A stretch of 35,392 bases of DNA, from positions 1 to 35,392 of IMG/VR virus record IMGVR_UViG_3300017768_000026; one strand, given 5' to 3'. Position 1 is the first letter of the stretch, and each line of letters opens with the position of its first letter. Origin of the DNA: a virus. Both the position numbers and the translations under genes were made by a program. This document shows positions 24,336 to 30,756 of this stretch, piece after piece. The notes beneath the pieces are model-generated. The model was not told where the DNA came from. It did no database searches and saw only the letters and a program-made list of their open reading frames with translations.

Positions 24336-24584
24336 TTAGTTTTTCTTGGTTGTTGGTTTCTTGGTTGGTTTCCTTAGTTTAAAGCTTGCGAATGGTTGTG
24401 GCTCAGGCTCAGGCTCAGGCTCAGGCTCCGGGGTATAATCCCAATCGATTTCACCGAAATACAGCCAGCACACACCGTTTAGCTCCGCCTTGTCGGTGAC
24501 TTTGCCGAACGAATAATAGTTCTCGCCGATTTCGATTGAATCCCAATTGTGTTTAAAAATGGATATACCAAAGCGTTTCGCCAT
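24336..24584 (-). CDS. small tail-module protein with Pro-Glu repeat and basic tail (82 aa)
   Basis: ATG 24584 is chosen because it lies 14 bases after TTGACA; the frame is open further upstream but without support. The first 50 residues form a compact domain (FKHNWDSIEIGENYYSFGKV, GVCWLYFGEIDWDY). Then come a (Pro-Glu)6 repeat encoded by a hexanucleotide tandem repeat and a basic tail KKPTKK-like. It sits between the tail terminator and the tube protein. No family is recognised. Its A/C-rich last codons double as the leader of the tube gene four bases downstream. Confidence 0.6.
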   Translation of the reverse strand: MAKRFGISIFKHNWDSIEIGENYYSFGKVTDKAELNGVCWLYFGEIDWDYTPEPEPEPEPEPQPFASFKLRKPTKKPTTKKN

Positions 24585-24598
24585 ACTATTGACTGTGG

Positions 24599-24604
24599 TG
24601 TCAA
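24599..24604 (-). promoter_or_regulatory. TTGACA-N14-ATG element for the 24584 start
   Basis: With the plus-strand TTGACA at 24616-24621 it forms an inverted repeat, TGTCAAC, nine bases, GTTGACA, in the 74-base divergent gap. Confidence 0.5.
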
Positions 24605-24639
24605 CTTTCACCCGGTTGACACGGTAGCCATCTCAGCCG

Positions 24640-24645
24640 TTGACA
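24640..24645 (+). promoter_or_regulatory. TTGACA-N13-ATG element for the 24659 start
   Basis: The only plus-strand copy at this spacing. Another TTGACA lies 18 bases upstream at 24616-24621. Confidence 0.5.
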
Positions 24646-24658
24646 CGTGGCGGTGTGT

Positions 24659-25090
24659 ATGTCCGACATATTTCACCGCCTAGAGCACGGCCTTGTTGAT
24701 TTCTTGAGTTCTCAGCTGACTGGCGTCAACGTATACACTGGCGATAGTGGAAGTTCGGTGATAACTCCTTATGTGGCTGTCTATTCAACCGAGGCGGAGA
24801 CTCTCAACACAATCGGGGACTCAACCACCGATTTCGTTGATGTTCGGGTTATCGTTGCAACTGACATCGATAATGACGCCCCCACCTTGGTTACTGAGAT
24901 CTCTTCTCAACTCAGATCGGCTATCGACCTGATCGATGAGGGATCCTGGGAAGATTCGACGCGGGAGCTAGTTATTCACGGGATGCAGAAACTTTCAACG
25001 GATCGGGCGAACCGTGGTCAGAGTCGTGGTATCATTTACCGTTACCGCGTAGCTGCGAGCTATCGAGAGAACTCGGCAGGGAACTGTTGA
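24659..25090 (+). CDS. probable tail terminator/completion protein on the opposite strand (143 aa)
   Basis: The protein starts MSDIFHRLEHGLVDFLSSQL, then beta strands (TPYVAVYSTEAETL), then DFVDVRVIVATDIDNDAP leading into a helix (LVTEISSQLRSAID), and a final strand RGIIYRYRVAASY. This order, with an N-terminal helix and the strand-then-helix core, resembles lambda gpU/DUF3168-type tail terminators. Its place between connector genes and the tube gene is the terminator position, but it is the only gene from 8889 to 35392 read in the plus direction. Its 3' end overlaps the 25032-25247 ORF tail to tail by 59 bases. ATG 24659 is chosen over 24647 because of the spacing to TTGACA. Confidence 0.6.
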   Translation: MSDIFHRLEHGLVDFLSSQLTGVNVYTGDSGSSVITPYVAVYSTEAETLNTIGDSTTDFVDVRVIVATDIDNDAPTLVTEISSQLRSAIDLIDEGSWEDSTRELVIHGMQKLSTDRANRGQSRGIIYRYRVAASYRENSAGNC

Positions 25091-25247
25091 AACCTTCGTC
25101 AACCAGTTCGCGACCCTTCTTTGACGTCTTGAGCAGATCCTCACTCGGTTTCGATTGGAACGGGGTTCCGAATTTCCCTAGTTCCAAGTCCCTGGCGATC
25201 TTTCGCAACGCTTTGGCGATGTCGCCCGCATTCGTTTCGATCTTCAT
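25032..25247 (-). CDS. small connector-position ORF, possible HK97 gp10-like fragment (71 aa)
   Basis: The ATG at 25247 lies one base after the stop of the previous gene. MKIETNAGDIAKALRKIARD at the N-terminus resembles the first helix of HK97 gp10-like or minor tail proteins, but the family is usually 100-150 residues, so this may be a shortened version. The C-terminus is Ser-rich and overlaps the opposite-strand gene 24659-25090 for 59 bases. Either the two genes were brought together by an inversion that cut this one, or the ORF is a small protein of its own. Confidence 0.45.
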   Translation of the reverse strand: MKIETNAGDIAKALRKIARDLELGKFGTPFQSKPSEDLLKTSKKGRELVDEGFNSSLPSSLDSSQLRGNGK

Positions 25248-25248
25248 C

Positions 25249-25578
25249 CTAGAAGAAGTCGCTGCCACGAGGATTCTCGGCAGATGTTTCTAGCCGGTAT
25301 CCCGCCCCACCCATCGATACTACTGAGGTGACTCGTGTCGTGATTGATCCTGCGATTACTTTCGTCCCTTTGATCGGTGCGGCCAGCGCGTGAACGGCTT
25401 CACTGATGTGAATTTCGTAGCGATCCTCAACCCGCTTCCCGCCGGGAGTAGCTGAGTTCGTGCTCTCGATTGGGCTTACGATACCGGGGACGGATACGCC
25501 GCCTATGTCTAAGATCTCCGACATCAAAGCCTCCGCAGCTTCAACGTCGTCCAAGAAACAATCGTCGAAAATACTCAT
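25249..25578 (-). CDS. head-tail joining protein (109 aa)
   Basis: The 109 residues include an acidic N-terminal segment and a beta core (VEDRYEIHISEAVHALAAPI, TTRVTSVVSMGGAGYRLETS), the pattern of lambda gpFII-like head-tail joining proteins, and it lies where they are found, between the capsid and tail tube genes. Its ATG overlaps the stop of the Lys-rich gene 25575-26252 (ATGA), so they are translationally coupled. The family assignment is by size, strand pattern and position. Confidence 0.65.
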   Translation of the reverse strand: MSIFDDCFLDDVEAAEALMSEILDIGGVSVPGIVSPIESTNSATPGGKRVEDRYEIHISEAVHALAAPIKGTKVIAGSITTRVTSVVSMGGAGYRLETSAENPRGSDFF

Positions 25579-26252
25579 GATTGGCCTTTGCTGAATGTTG
25601 TCTCCGATTGACCGTGTTCAGCGATCAACTTGCGCAGCTTCTTTTTACGCTTATCGCGCTTAGAATCCCTGCTGTATGCGGAGAATTCTTCGGGCTTTTC
25701 GTCTTCTGTCTTGTCTTTCGACTTGCCCTTGCTTTCTTTCATCTTCTTCAGTTCTAGTTTCTTGTTTAGAATCTGCTGCTTGTTGGTCTGATTAGCTTTC
25801 CCGCCCGCCCCCGCGATGACTGAACCGGCTGCGATCGCTGCAGACGCTGCTAGGCCAGCTTTCCCCAGCTTCTTCTTACCCTTGGATAGTTTCTCTGCCG
25901 CTGCTTTCAAAACTGCGCCAGACGCCACGAGACCGGCTGTAGAGCCTACGTTTCGCTTGCTGGTAGCTGCTTTGGCTGTCCTGGTCACGATCTCTTTACG
26001 CAATCGGAGTTTCTTCCTGAAATCTGATTCCTCGAAGTTGAGTAGTTCATCAACATCGTCAAGCAGGTCTTTAGGTAAGTCAGAGTCTTCAAATTTCAGA
26101 AGCTTGTTGAGAGCTTTACGTGAGTTCACGAGACCCATTCCCACGAGTATCGTCATCACGCCTTGCAGACGACCTTTCGCTTTCTCTTCGCGCTTTTCGG
26201 CTTTCTCCGCTTTCTTGTATAGTCTAGAATTCTCTCGATCTGCCCTGAACAT
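25575..26252 (-). CDS. lysine-rich protein with Ala/Gly hydrophobic segment (225 aa)
   Basis: ATG 26252 is preferred over GTG 26261 because it is 13 bases after TTGACA. The protein has a highly charged N-terminal coiled segment (KKAEKAEKREEKAKGR), an acidic middle (LLDDVDELLNFEESDFRKKL), an Ala/Gly stretch able to pack as a hairpin in or on a membrane (about 105-155: GLVASGAVLKAAAEKL, GLAASAAIAAGSVIAGAG) and a basic tail (SKRDKRKKKLRKLIAEHG). Similar composition is seen in 29794-30735 and 30757-31143. Binding of packaged DNA or an internal virion role is possible. It is the first gene after the terminator behind the major capsid gene. Confidence 0.65.
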   Translation of the reverse strand: MFRADRENSRLYKKAEKAEKREEKAKGRLQGVMTILVGMGLVNSRKALNKLLKFEDSDLPKDLLDDVDELLNFEESDFRKKLRLRKEIVTRTAKAATSKRNVGSTAGLVASGAVLKAAAEKLSKGKKKLGKAGLAASAAIAAGSVIAGAGGKANQTNKQQILNKKLELKKMKESKGKSKDKTEDEKPEEFSAYSRDSKRDKRKKKLRKLIAEHGQSETTFSKGQS

Positions 26253-26265
26253 ATTTATCACTGTG

Positions 26266-26271
26266 TGTCAA
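26266..26271 (-). promoter_or_regulatory. TTGACA-N13-ATG element for the 26252 start
   Basis: It overlaps the last bases of the T-run of the 26270-26308 terminator. Confidence 0.55.
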
Positions 26272-26308
26272 AAGAAAAACCCCTCACCGGTTCGAGTCCG
26301 GTGAGGGG
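26270..26308 (-). terminator. strong rho-independent terminator after the major capsid gene
   Basis: CCCCTCACCGG and CCGGTGAGGGG form a perfect 11-bp stem with a seven-base loop, then on the minus strand TTTTTCTTTT. The right arm is followed on the plus strand by TTTGATTGTTTT, so it may act in both directions. It lies 19 bases after the capsid stop codon. Confidence 0.85.
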
Positions 26309-26327
26309 TTTGATTGTTTTCGCGGTA

Positions 26328-27287
26328 TTAAGCGAAGTTAGTTTCGATCAGTTCAGCAGAACCGTCGTCGAGGATCTTCTCAACGCTGTTGGTTCTGACG
26401 CGCATCACGTCGCTACGACGAGCGTCGTCACGGCGGGACTCGGAAGTGAACAAACCGCCAGGGCTGTCTGCACCCCATACCAACGTCCGGCCAACGCCGC
26501 CGCTGCTGAAGTCGCCACCTTGCACGTTCAACAAACCAACGTAGTCGTTCGACCATACTGGAGTTAAGACAGGGCTTTGACCTTTGTTTGCACTGTCGTG
26601 AGTTGCACCGGCGATTACCACGTTAGGAACACCGAAAGCGCTGCCAATGTCGGAAGGACCAACCAAACGGTAGCCGTTGCCGATGTTGTTACCAAACAAG
26701 AACGTCTGGAGAGCAGTCGTGCGACGGATGCGGTTCCATACAGTTTGGCTCATCACCAAGGTGTTTGGAACTTCAGCTTTACGCTGCATGCGCTCAATAG
26801 CTTCGAGGAGATCTTTAGCAAAATCAACAGTAGCTAGGTTAGCTTCAGTCAACGCGGTGCCCATGGCAGTCGTGTTGAAGGTGCTGCTATCGAAGACGGT
26901 GTCAGCCACGCGCTTCTCATAGTCAAGCATCAAATACCGCATCAGCAACTTGCTGGTGATACGCTCTGCGCTGTAGAAGGAAGACATTTCCTCAACTGCC
27001 ACGTCGTCGATGCGCTCTTCTGCACCGCGCTCGTCGCACTGATATGTATCCCACTCAGTTGCACGGGCGATTTCAGGATATCCGCCACTTGGAGCACGCA
27101 AAGTCGAACCGTGCTTAAGGAGCTGACCTTTGTCGCGCTTGATACGAGGGAAACGGCCTGCGCGGCTGTTCACTGTCTGGGTTGGGAGAATCTTCGAAGC
27201 TACGAAGAACTCATCAGCTTTTGCTGATTCTTCGAGAAACTGGGAGATTTCTGGGCGAGATACGTCGCCGCTGCTTGTGTATGCCAT
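26328..27287 (-). CDS. major capsid protein (HK97 fold), 319 aa
   Basis: The size, the position after a protease/scaffold and a decoration gene, and the sequence fit a phage major capsid protein. The N-terminus (SRPEISQFLEESAKADEFFV, ASKILPTQTVNSRAGRFPRI) is the extended arm; a long spine helix region follows (SAERITSKLLMRYLMLDYEK, RVADTVFDS). LVMSQTVWNRIRR and LQTFLFG, then GRTLVWGADSPGGLF in the C-terminal part, are typical of the P-domain and A-domain of E-like families. It is preceded by an A/C-rich leader without Shine-Dalgarno and followed by a strong terminator, as expected for the most abundant virion protein. Confidence 0.9.
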   Translation of the reverse strand: MAYTSSGDVSRPEISQFLEESAKADEFFVASKILPTQTVNSRAGRFPRIKRDKGQLLKHGSTLRAPSGGYPEIARATEWDTYQCDERGAEERIDDVAVEEMSSFYSAERITSKLLMRYLMLDYEKRVADTVFDSSTFNTTAMGTALTEANLATVDFAKDLLEAIERMQRKAEVPNTLVMSQTVWNRIRRTTALQTFLFGNNIGNGYRLVGPSDIGSAFGVPNVVIAGATHDSANKGQSPVLTPVWSNDYVGLLNVQGGDFSSGGVGRTLVWGADSPGGLFTSESRRDDARRSDVMRVRTNSVEKILDDGSAELIETNFA

Positions 27288-27332
27288 TTGATTTTAGTAG
27301 TTTAAGTGTTGTTTGGTTTGTTTGTGTCGGGA

Positions 27333-27710
27333 TTAGTTGAAGACCACGCGGATGATGTCGCCGTCAGAAGCAGCAGCTTCGAGAGCGGTTCCCACGGCAG
27401 CGCTACCGTCTACAGTTGAGACGACTTTGCCGTTAGTGTCGGGGTCCACTTTAGCGCCCACTGCGATAACACCGGAAGCGGTGGCGTAATGGATGCCAGA
27501 ACCTTTAAGCTGGATACCAGCGATGTTGCGGCCATGGCTACCATCAGCAGCAACGGTCCCATCAACGTCTTGAAGCAACGTTCCGAGAAAGTCGCTGTTG
27601 TTAGAAGCCAGGACAGCTTCGCCGTTGCTGTCGATACCAACGCGAAGGTTGGCTGCGATTGCACCGGTTGCGGAAGCGACTGGAAGAGAGATTACGTTTG
27701 AATCTTGCAT
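27333..27710 (-). CDS. capsid decoration (cement) protein, DUF2190-like (125 aa)
   Basis: The protein is rich in Ala, Gly, Val and Asp with a compact beta fold: VISLPVASATGAIAANLRVG, then DFLGTLLQDVDGTVA, GRNIAGIQLKGSGIHYA, and GAKVDPDTNGKVVST. It ends in ASDGDIIRVVF. This order (initial GAIA..RVG, later GVIAVGAKV and final VGTAL...GDIIRV) is typical of DUF2190-type cement proteins that bind capsid threefold axes. It lies directly upstream of the capsid gene. Its leader contains four AAAC repeats before the ATG. Confidence 0.85.
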   Translation of the reverse strand: MQDSNVISLPVASATGAIAANLRVGIDSNGEAVLASNNSDFLGTLLQDVDGTVAADGSHGRNIAGIQLKGSGIHYATASGVIAVGAKVDPDTNGKVVSTVDGSAAVGTALEAAASDGDIIRVVFN

Positions 27711-27753
27711 GTGTTTGTTTGTTTGTTTGTTGTGTTGGATTTGTTTTGGTTAA

Positions 27754-28911
27754 TTACAGAGCGCCGATACCTTTGAGATACTCGCGGTATAGCTCAGGCT
27801 CGTCGTTCACAACCTTCTCGGATGCGTCAGAAAAGTTCATCTCTTTCTCACCCATCAAGCTTTGAACGCGAGATTCAAACTGTGAAGAAGCTTCAACAAC
27901 TTCAGTTGCGACTTCGCTCTTTGCGGGCGCGTCACCGAGGTTGGATGCGCCATGCTTGAGGGCTTCAATCTCAGCGTCACGCTCTTCGAGGATCTCACCG
28001 AAAGCCACCAGGGCGTCTTCGAGTTCTTCAATCTTAGCGTTAAACTCAACTTCCGTGTCGCTTGGCTCTTCGTTTGCGCTTGCTTCAACCAAAGCGTCAA
28101 CCTTGGCCTCGAACTCGGCAGACTCTTCGCCAGCTACGTCAGCCAATAGATCGGCTACAGCTTCAACTTCTTCGTCGGTAAGTTCGTCAGATGATTCTTC
28201 AGAAACTTCGTCAGCAGACACTTCGTCGGCTGCGACTTCGTCAGTCACGTCTTCTTCTTCGTTTACTTCCTCGTTAGCTTCTTCGAAGCCTTTAAGGAGT
28301 TCGGTCTGGAATTCTTCCAGTTTAGCAATTTGGTCGGCTTGGGCTGCGCTGAACTCGGAGATTTTCTTGAGTTCTTCGAGAACCGCCGATAATTCGGTTG
28401 GTTTGTCCATATCTTCGTTGTCGCTGTCAACTTCCTTGGCTTCAAATAGTCCGTTCACGTTTGCGGCAGGGTTTGCGACCCAGTCCACGCTTACGAGCTT
28501 TTTAACACGTGCGTATGTTTTATCTCCAACAGTCTCGGGTGTTCCGCGAAACGCTGCAGATAGTCCGATGCCTGTAGGCATGCGCTCCGCCATTTCAAGC
28601 AAGTGGTCGAATTTGTCGTGGAATTTAAGCAAGTGCAAATCACCGCGCAGTTGGTTTCCTTCGACGCGGAAGTTTTCCAGATATCCAACAACCGCATCAG
28701 CACCGCTGCCGTGGTTTAATTTGACTGGAACTTGCTTCATGCCGCAGGCTTCGTCGTGCATTTGACCGACACAGACGGAATCAACGTGCAGGTTGTGCCC
28801 GAGGGCGATCAGATCGCCAGTGATCACGGACACGCCCTTGATGACGCCGTTCTCACGGTCTACCCGACCCTCTGCCGATAGGGCTGCTTCTAAATTATAT
28901 AAGGTTGACAT
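27754..28911 (-). CDS. capsid maturation protease fused to scaffold (385 aa)
   Basis: Residues 1-155 are a prohead protease domain: VPVKLNHGSG with His67, a strand GYLENFRVEGNQLRGDLHLL, then PTGIGLSAAF with Ser118 and a VDWVANPAAN segment with Asp143, the His/Ser signature of HK97-type capsid proteases. Residues 160-385 are a very acidic, helical Glu/Ala/Asp-rich region, including DEVAADEVSADEVSEESSDE, as in scaffolds that are removed after assembly. The C-terminal part (NDEPELYREYLKGIGAL) probably binds the capsid protein. It cleaves itself and the scaffold during maturation. No separate scaffold gene is seen nearby, supporting a fusion. Confidence 0.85.
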   Translation of the reverse strand: MSTLYNLEAALSAEGRVDRENGVIKGVSVITGDLIALGHNLHVDSVCVGQMHDEACGMKQVPVKLNHGSGADAVVGYLENFRVEGNQLRGDLHLLKFHDKFDHLLEMAERMPTGIGLSAAFRGTPETVGDKTYARVKKLVSVDWVANPAANVNGLFEAKEVDSDNEDMDKPTELSAVLEELKKISEFSAAQADQIAKLEEFQTELLKGFEEANEEVNEEEDVTDEVAADEVSADEVSEESSDELTDEEVEAVADLLADVAGEESAEFEAKVDALVEASANEEPSDTEVEFNAKIEELEDALVAFGEILEERDAEIEALKHGASNLGDAPAKSEVATEVVEASSQFESRVQSLMGEKEMNFSDASEKVVNDEPELYREYLKGIGAL

Positions 28912-28930
28912 ATTACTAATAGGCTCGTCG

Positions 28931-29305
28931 TCAATCAGATGATTTCATCTTGGCGGTTTTCGACTTGTTTTTAGGCGTTTTTCGGTCTGCGAGTTGTTCG
29001 ATGCACCACTCAATGAGTTGAGGGGAATCTTTTAGGATCGTCGTCAGACCTGTGGCGATCGCGCTCACCGTCTCTTCTTCGGTTGCACCGTCTTCTATCC
29101 CGAGTATGCTCGTGATCCCGTGTAGGGCTTCGTGGATGACTGTGTCTACGACTATGTCGGTGGCAATGTCTTCGTCGCTGGCGACTTTGATGGTTTGGCT
29201 TGGCGCGTAGCAGTAGCCATAGCGCTCTGGGATGTCGAGAGAGTCAACCCACTCTATTTTATAATCTCGCGATAGGATTCGGACGGTGTTTGGGCGTTGA
29301 GTCAT
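28931..29305 (-). CDS. small HExxH metallopeptidase-like protein (124 aa)
   Basis: The start at ATG 29305 follows TTGACC by 13 bases; the longer frame begins at a GTG. Residues 58-62 are HEALH, the zinc-metallopeptidase HExxH motif, at the end of a hydrophobic helix (IATDIVVDTVIHEALHGI), and an acidic ATEEETVSAI about 15 residues later could give the third ligand Glu. The N-terminal half is a strand-rich domain (VRILSRDYKIEWVDSL). The C-terminus is a Lys-rich tail. Short proteins with HEALH and a later EExV are frequent in siphophages; their substrate is unknown. Its TGA forms part of a TTGACG element before the next gene. Confidence 0.75.
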   Translation of the reverse strand: MTQRPNTVRILSRDYKIEWVDSLDIPERYGYCYAPSQTIKVASDEDIATDIVVDTVIHEALHGITSILGIEDGATEEETVSAIATGLTTILKDSPQLIEWCIEQLADRKTPKNKSKTAKMKSSD

Positions 29306-29318
29306 GCCCCTCACCGGG

Positions 29319-29324
29319 GGTCAA
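29319..29324 (-). promoter_or_regulatory. TTGACC-N13-ATG, one-mismatch copy of the recurring element
   Basis: Its TGA is the stop codon of 29321-29779. The spacer contains GTGAGGGG, which could also act as Shine-Dalgarno. Confidence 0.35.
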
Positions 29325-29779
29325 TCGTTTGGGTTTACGATAGGGCTAGCGATTTCGGTGGCTTTCTTGGCCTTCTTCTTCTTCTTCTTCTTCTTAGGCG
29401 TCGATCCGTAGGCTGCTGTGGAGTTTTCTGGCGTTATGGGGCCAGTCCCAGCTTTCTCAAATTGCCCTTGTCTATTGCGCTCTCGTGCATCGATAAATTC
29501 TGAAAATTTTTCCGAAAGGCAACGAGTCACTGGATCCACCGCGTCGGGCGACTTCACAACTTTCTCTTTCTTGGCTTTCTTCTTATTCTTGGCCATGTTG
29601 CCGAGTGCTTTTGCGAGGTCACTCTTTGCGGAGAACGTGCGCGTTTTCTCAGCAATCGGCTTTAACTTATGTCCCATCGGCCCCGCCGTCACTCCCCCAG
29701 AGTTAGGGTTTTTTCGGGCTTGCTTTCTCTTCAGCATTGCAGCAATAGCTGCGCGAAGTCGGCGGGGTTCGATGGTCAT
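29321..29779 (-). CDS. lysine-rich basic head-module protein (152 aa)
   Basis: The protein is very basic: RRLRAAIAAMLKRKQARKNP at the N-terminus, NKKKAKKEKVVKS in the middle, and a run of eight Lys (PKKKKKKKKAKKA) near the C-terminus encoded by a (CTT)n repeat on the plus strand. A central part (DAVDPVTRCLSEKFSEFIDA) looks folded. No catalytic motif or membrane segment is seen. It lies between the metallopeptidase and the 11-residue-repeat gene. A DNA-binding or packaged-DNA role is suggested by composition only. Confidence 0.6.
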   Translation of the reverse strand: MTIEPRRLRAAIAAMLKRKQARKNPNSGGVTAGPMGHKLKPIAEKTRTFSAKSDLAKALGNMAKNKKKAKKEKVVKSPDAVDPVTRCLSEKFSEFIDARERNRQGQFEKAGTGPITPENSTAAYGSTPKKKKKKKKAKKATEIASPIVNPND

Positions 29780-29793
29780 AAAATTTGTAAAGT

Positions 29794-30735
29794 CTACTTC
29801 TTTTCGGACTTCTTCTGGCGAGCTTCTTTAACCAAGCTCTTGAGATCCTGCTCGGTCAGCTTGTCGCTCGCTGCCTTGGATGCTTCGCGGTTCTTCTTGC
29901 GGAGCAATTGAGCGGCAGACGCTGCGGCAACGGCTGCGGTGACTTTACCGGCTTTTGTCAGCTTAGTCTTGCCTGCAACCTTCTTAAGCTTGGCAACGCG
30001 GCTATCTGTTGCGGCTGCGGTAGCACCACCGATTCCGGCTGCTGCTGCTAGGTTGCCTTTTGAGTTGAGAGTTTTACGACCCTCTTCACGCGCGTTCAAG
30101 CGATCAGCAATCTTCTGGGACGTTTCGTCGCCTTCTTTGCCTTTGTAGCGGATAGCGAACTCCACCAACTCACTGATGCTGCGCTCTTGACCTGCTTCAA
30201 AGCCATATTTTTTCTTGAAGTCGTCAGCTTTCTTGGAAACCTTCTTTTTAGCAACTCCAGCTTTCTCGCTTGCGACTTTCTTGGCATCGCCGAGCTTCTC
30301 GCTTGCGACTTTCTTAGCTTCGGCTAGCTTCTCGCCGCCGACTTTCTTGGCATCGCCGAGCTTCTCGCTTGCGACTTTCTTGGCTTCGGCCACCTTCTCG
30401 CCACCGACTTTCTTAGCATCGCCAAGCTTCTCGCCAGCAACTTTCTTAGCTTCGGCTAGCTTCTCGCCACCGACTTTCTTGGCCACGGCTGCTTTCTCGC
30501 CCACAACCTTCTTAGACGCTGCGATCTTCTGTCCTGCAATCTTCTTCAGAGCAGCGATCCGCTGTGGTCCTGCTTTCTTGGCGGCTGCGACGCCAGCTGC
30601 ACCGGCTGCGCCGACTGCTGCCACTTTGGCCATCTTCTTGAGTAGGCTTTGCTTCTTCTGCTTTTCTTCATCAGTCGCCGCGAATTTGTATTCGATTAGC
30701 GCGTCTAGTTTTTCGTTGAGTTCGATGTGGTCCAT
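29794..30735 (-). CDS. LEA/histone H1-like repeat protein (313 aa)
   Basis: After a short N-terminal helix (residues 1-36) and an Ala/Gly stretch (37-57), residues 64-162 hold nine 11-residue units of the type KKV(G/A)(G/S)EKLxxA, then a Lys-rich end (VSKKADDFKKKYGF). Eleven-residue Lys/Glu/Ala repeats occur in LEA proteins and Lys/Ala-rich tandem tails in histone H1-like proteins. Residues 180-313 include a folded part (SISELVEFAIRYKGK) and a second Ala/Gly stretch (NLAAAAGIGGATAAATDS) with a basic tail. Its place next to the portal and protease suggests a head-internal or DNA-condensing protein. Its leader is A/C-rich (ATAAACACACACACGACA). Confidence 0.65.
   Translation of the reverse strand: MDHIELNEKLDALIEYKFAATDEEKQKKQSLLKKMAKVAAVGAAGAAGVAAAKKAGPQRIAALKKIAGQKIAASKKVVGEKAAVAKKVGGEKLAEAKKVAGEKLGDAKKVGGEKVAEAKKVASEKLGDAKKVGGEKLAEAKKVASEKLGDAKKVASEKAGVAKKKVSKKADDFKKKYGFEAGQERSISELVEFAIRYKGKEGDETSQKIADRLNAREEGRKTLNSKGNLAAAAGIGGATAAATDSRVAKLKKVAGKTKLTKAGKVTAAVAAASAAQLLRKKNREASKAASDKLTEQDLKSLVKEARQKKSEKK
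30250..30546 (-). repeat. nine 33-base tandem repeats coding for KKVxxEKLxxA units
   Basis: Units alternate between KKVGGEKLAEA and KKVASEKLGDA types, so a 66-base higher-order period has probably been duplicated. The reading on the opposite strand stays open by composition only. Confidence 0.85.
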
Positions 30736-30756
30736 TGTCGTGTGTGTGTTTATAGT

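Noticed and set aside
26280-26308. tRNA-like T-arm: GGTTCGAGTCC in the loop region
   Set aside because: The stem is a perfect 11-bp hairpin with T-runs on both sides and no D-arm, anticodon arm or CCA nearby; it is a terminator directly after the capsid gene.
27941-28765. 274-residue plus-strand Ser-rich ORF
   Set aside because: Antisense of the acidic scaffold region; Glu/Asp-rich codons read as Ser on the other strand.
28929-28934. TTGACG 17 bases before the protease-scaffold ATG as a further copy of the element
   Set aside because: One mismatch and a spacing outside the 13-14 window; it also contains the stop codon of the previous gene, so it may be chance.
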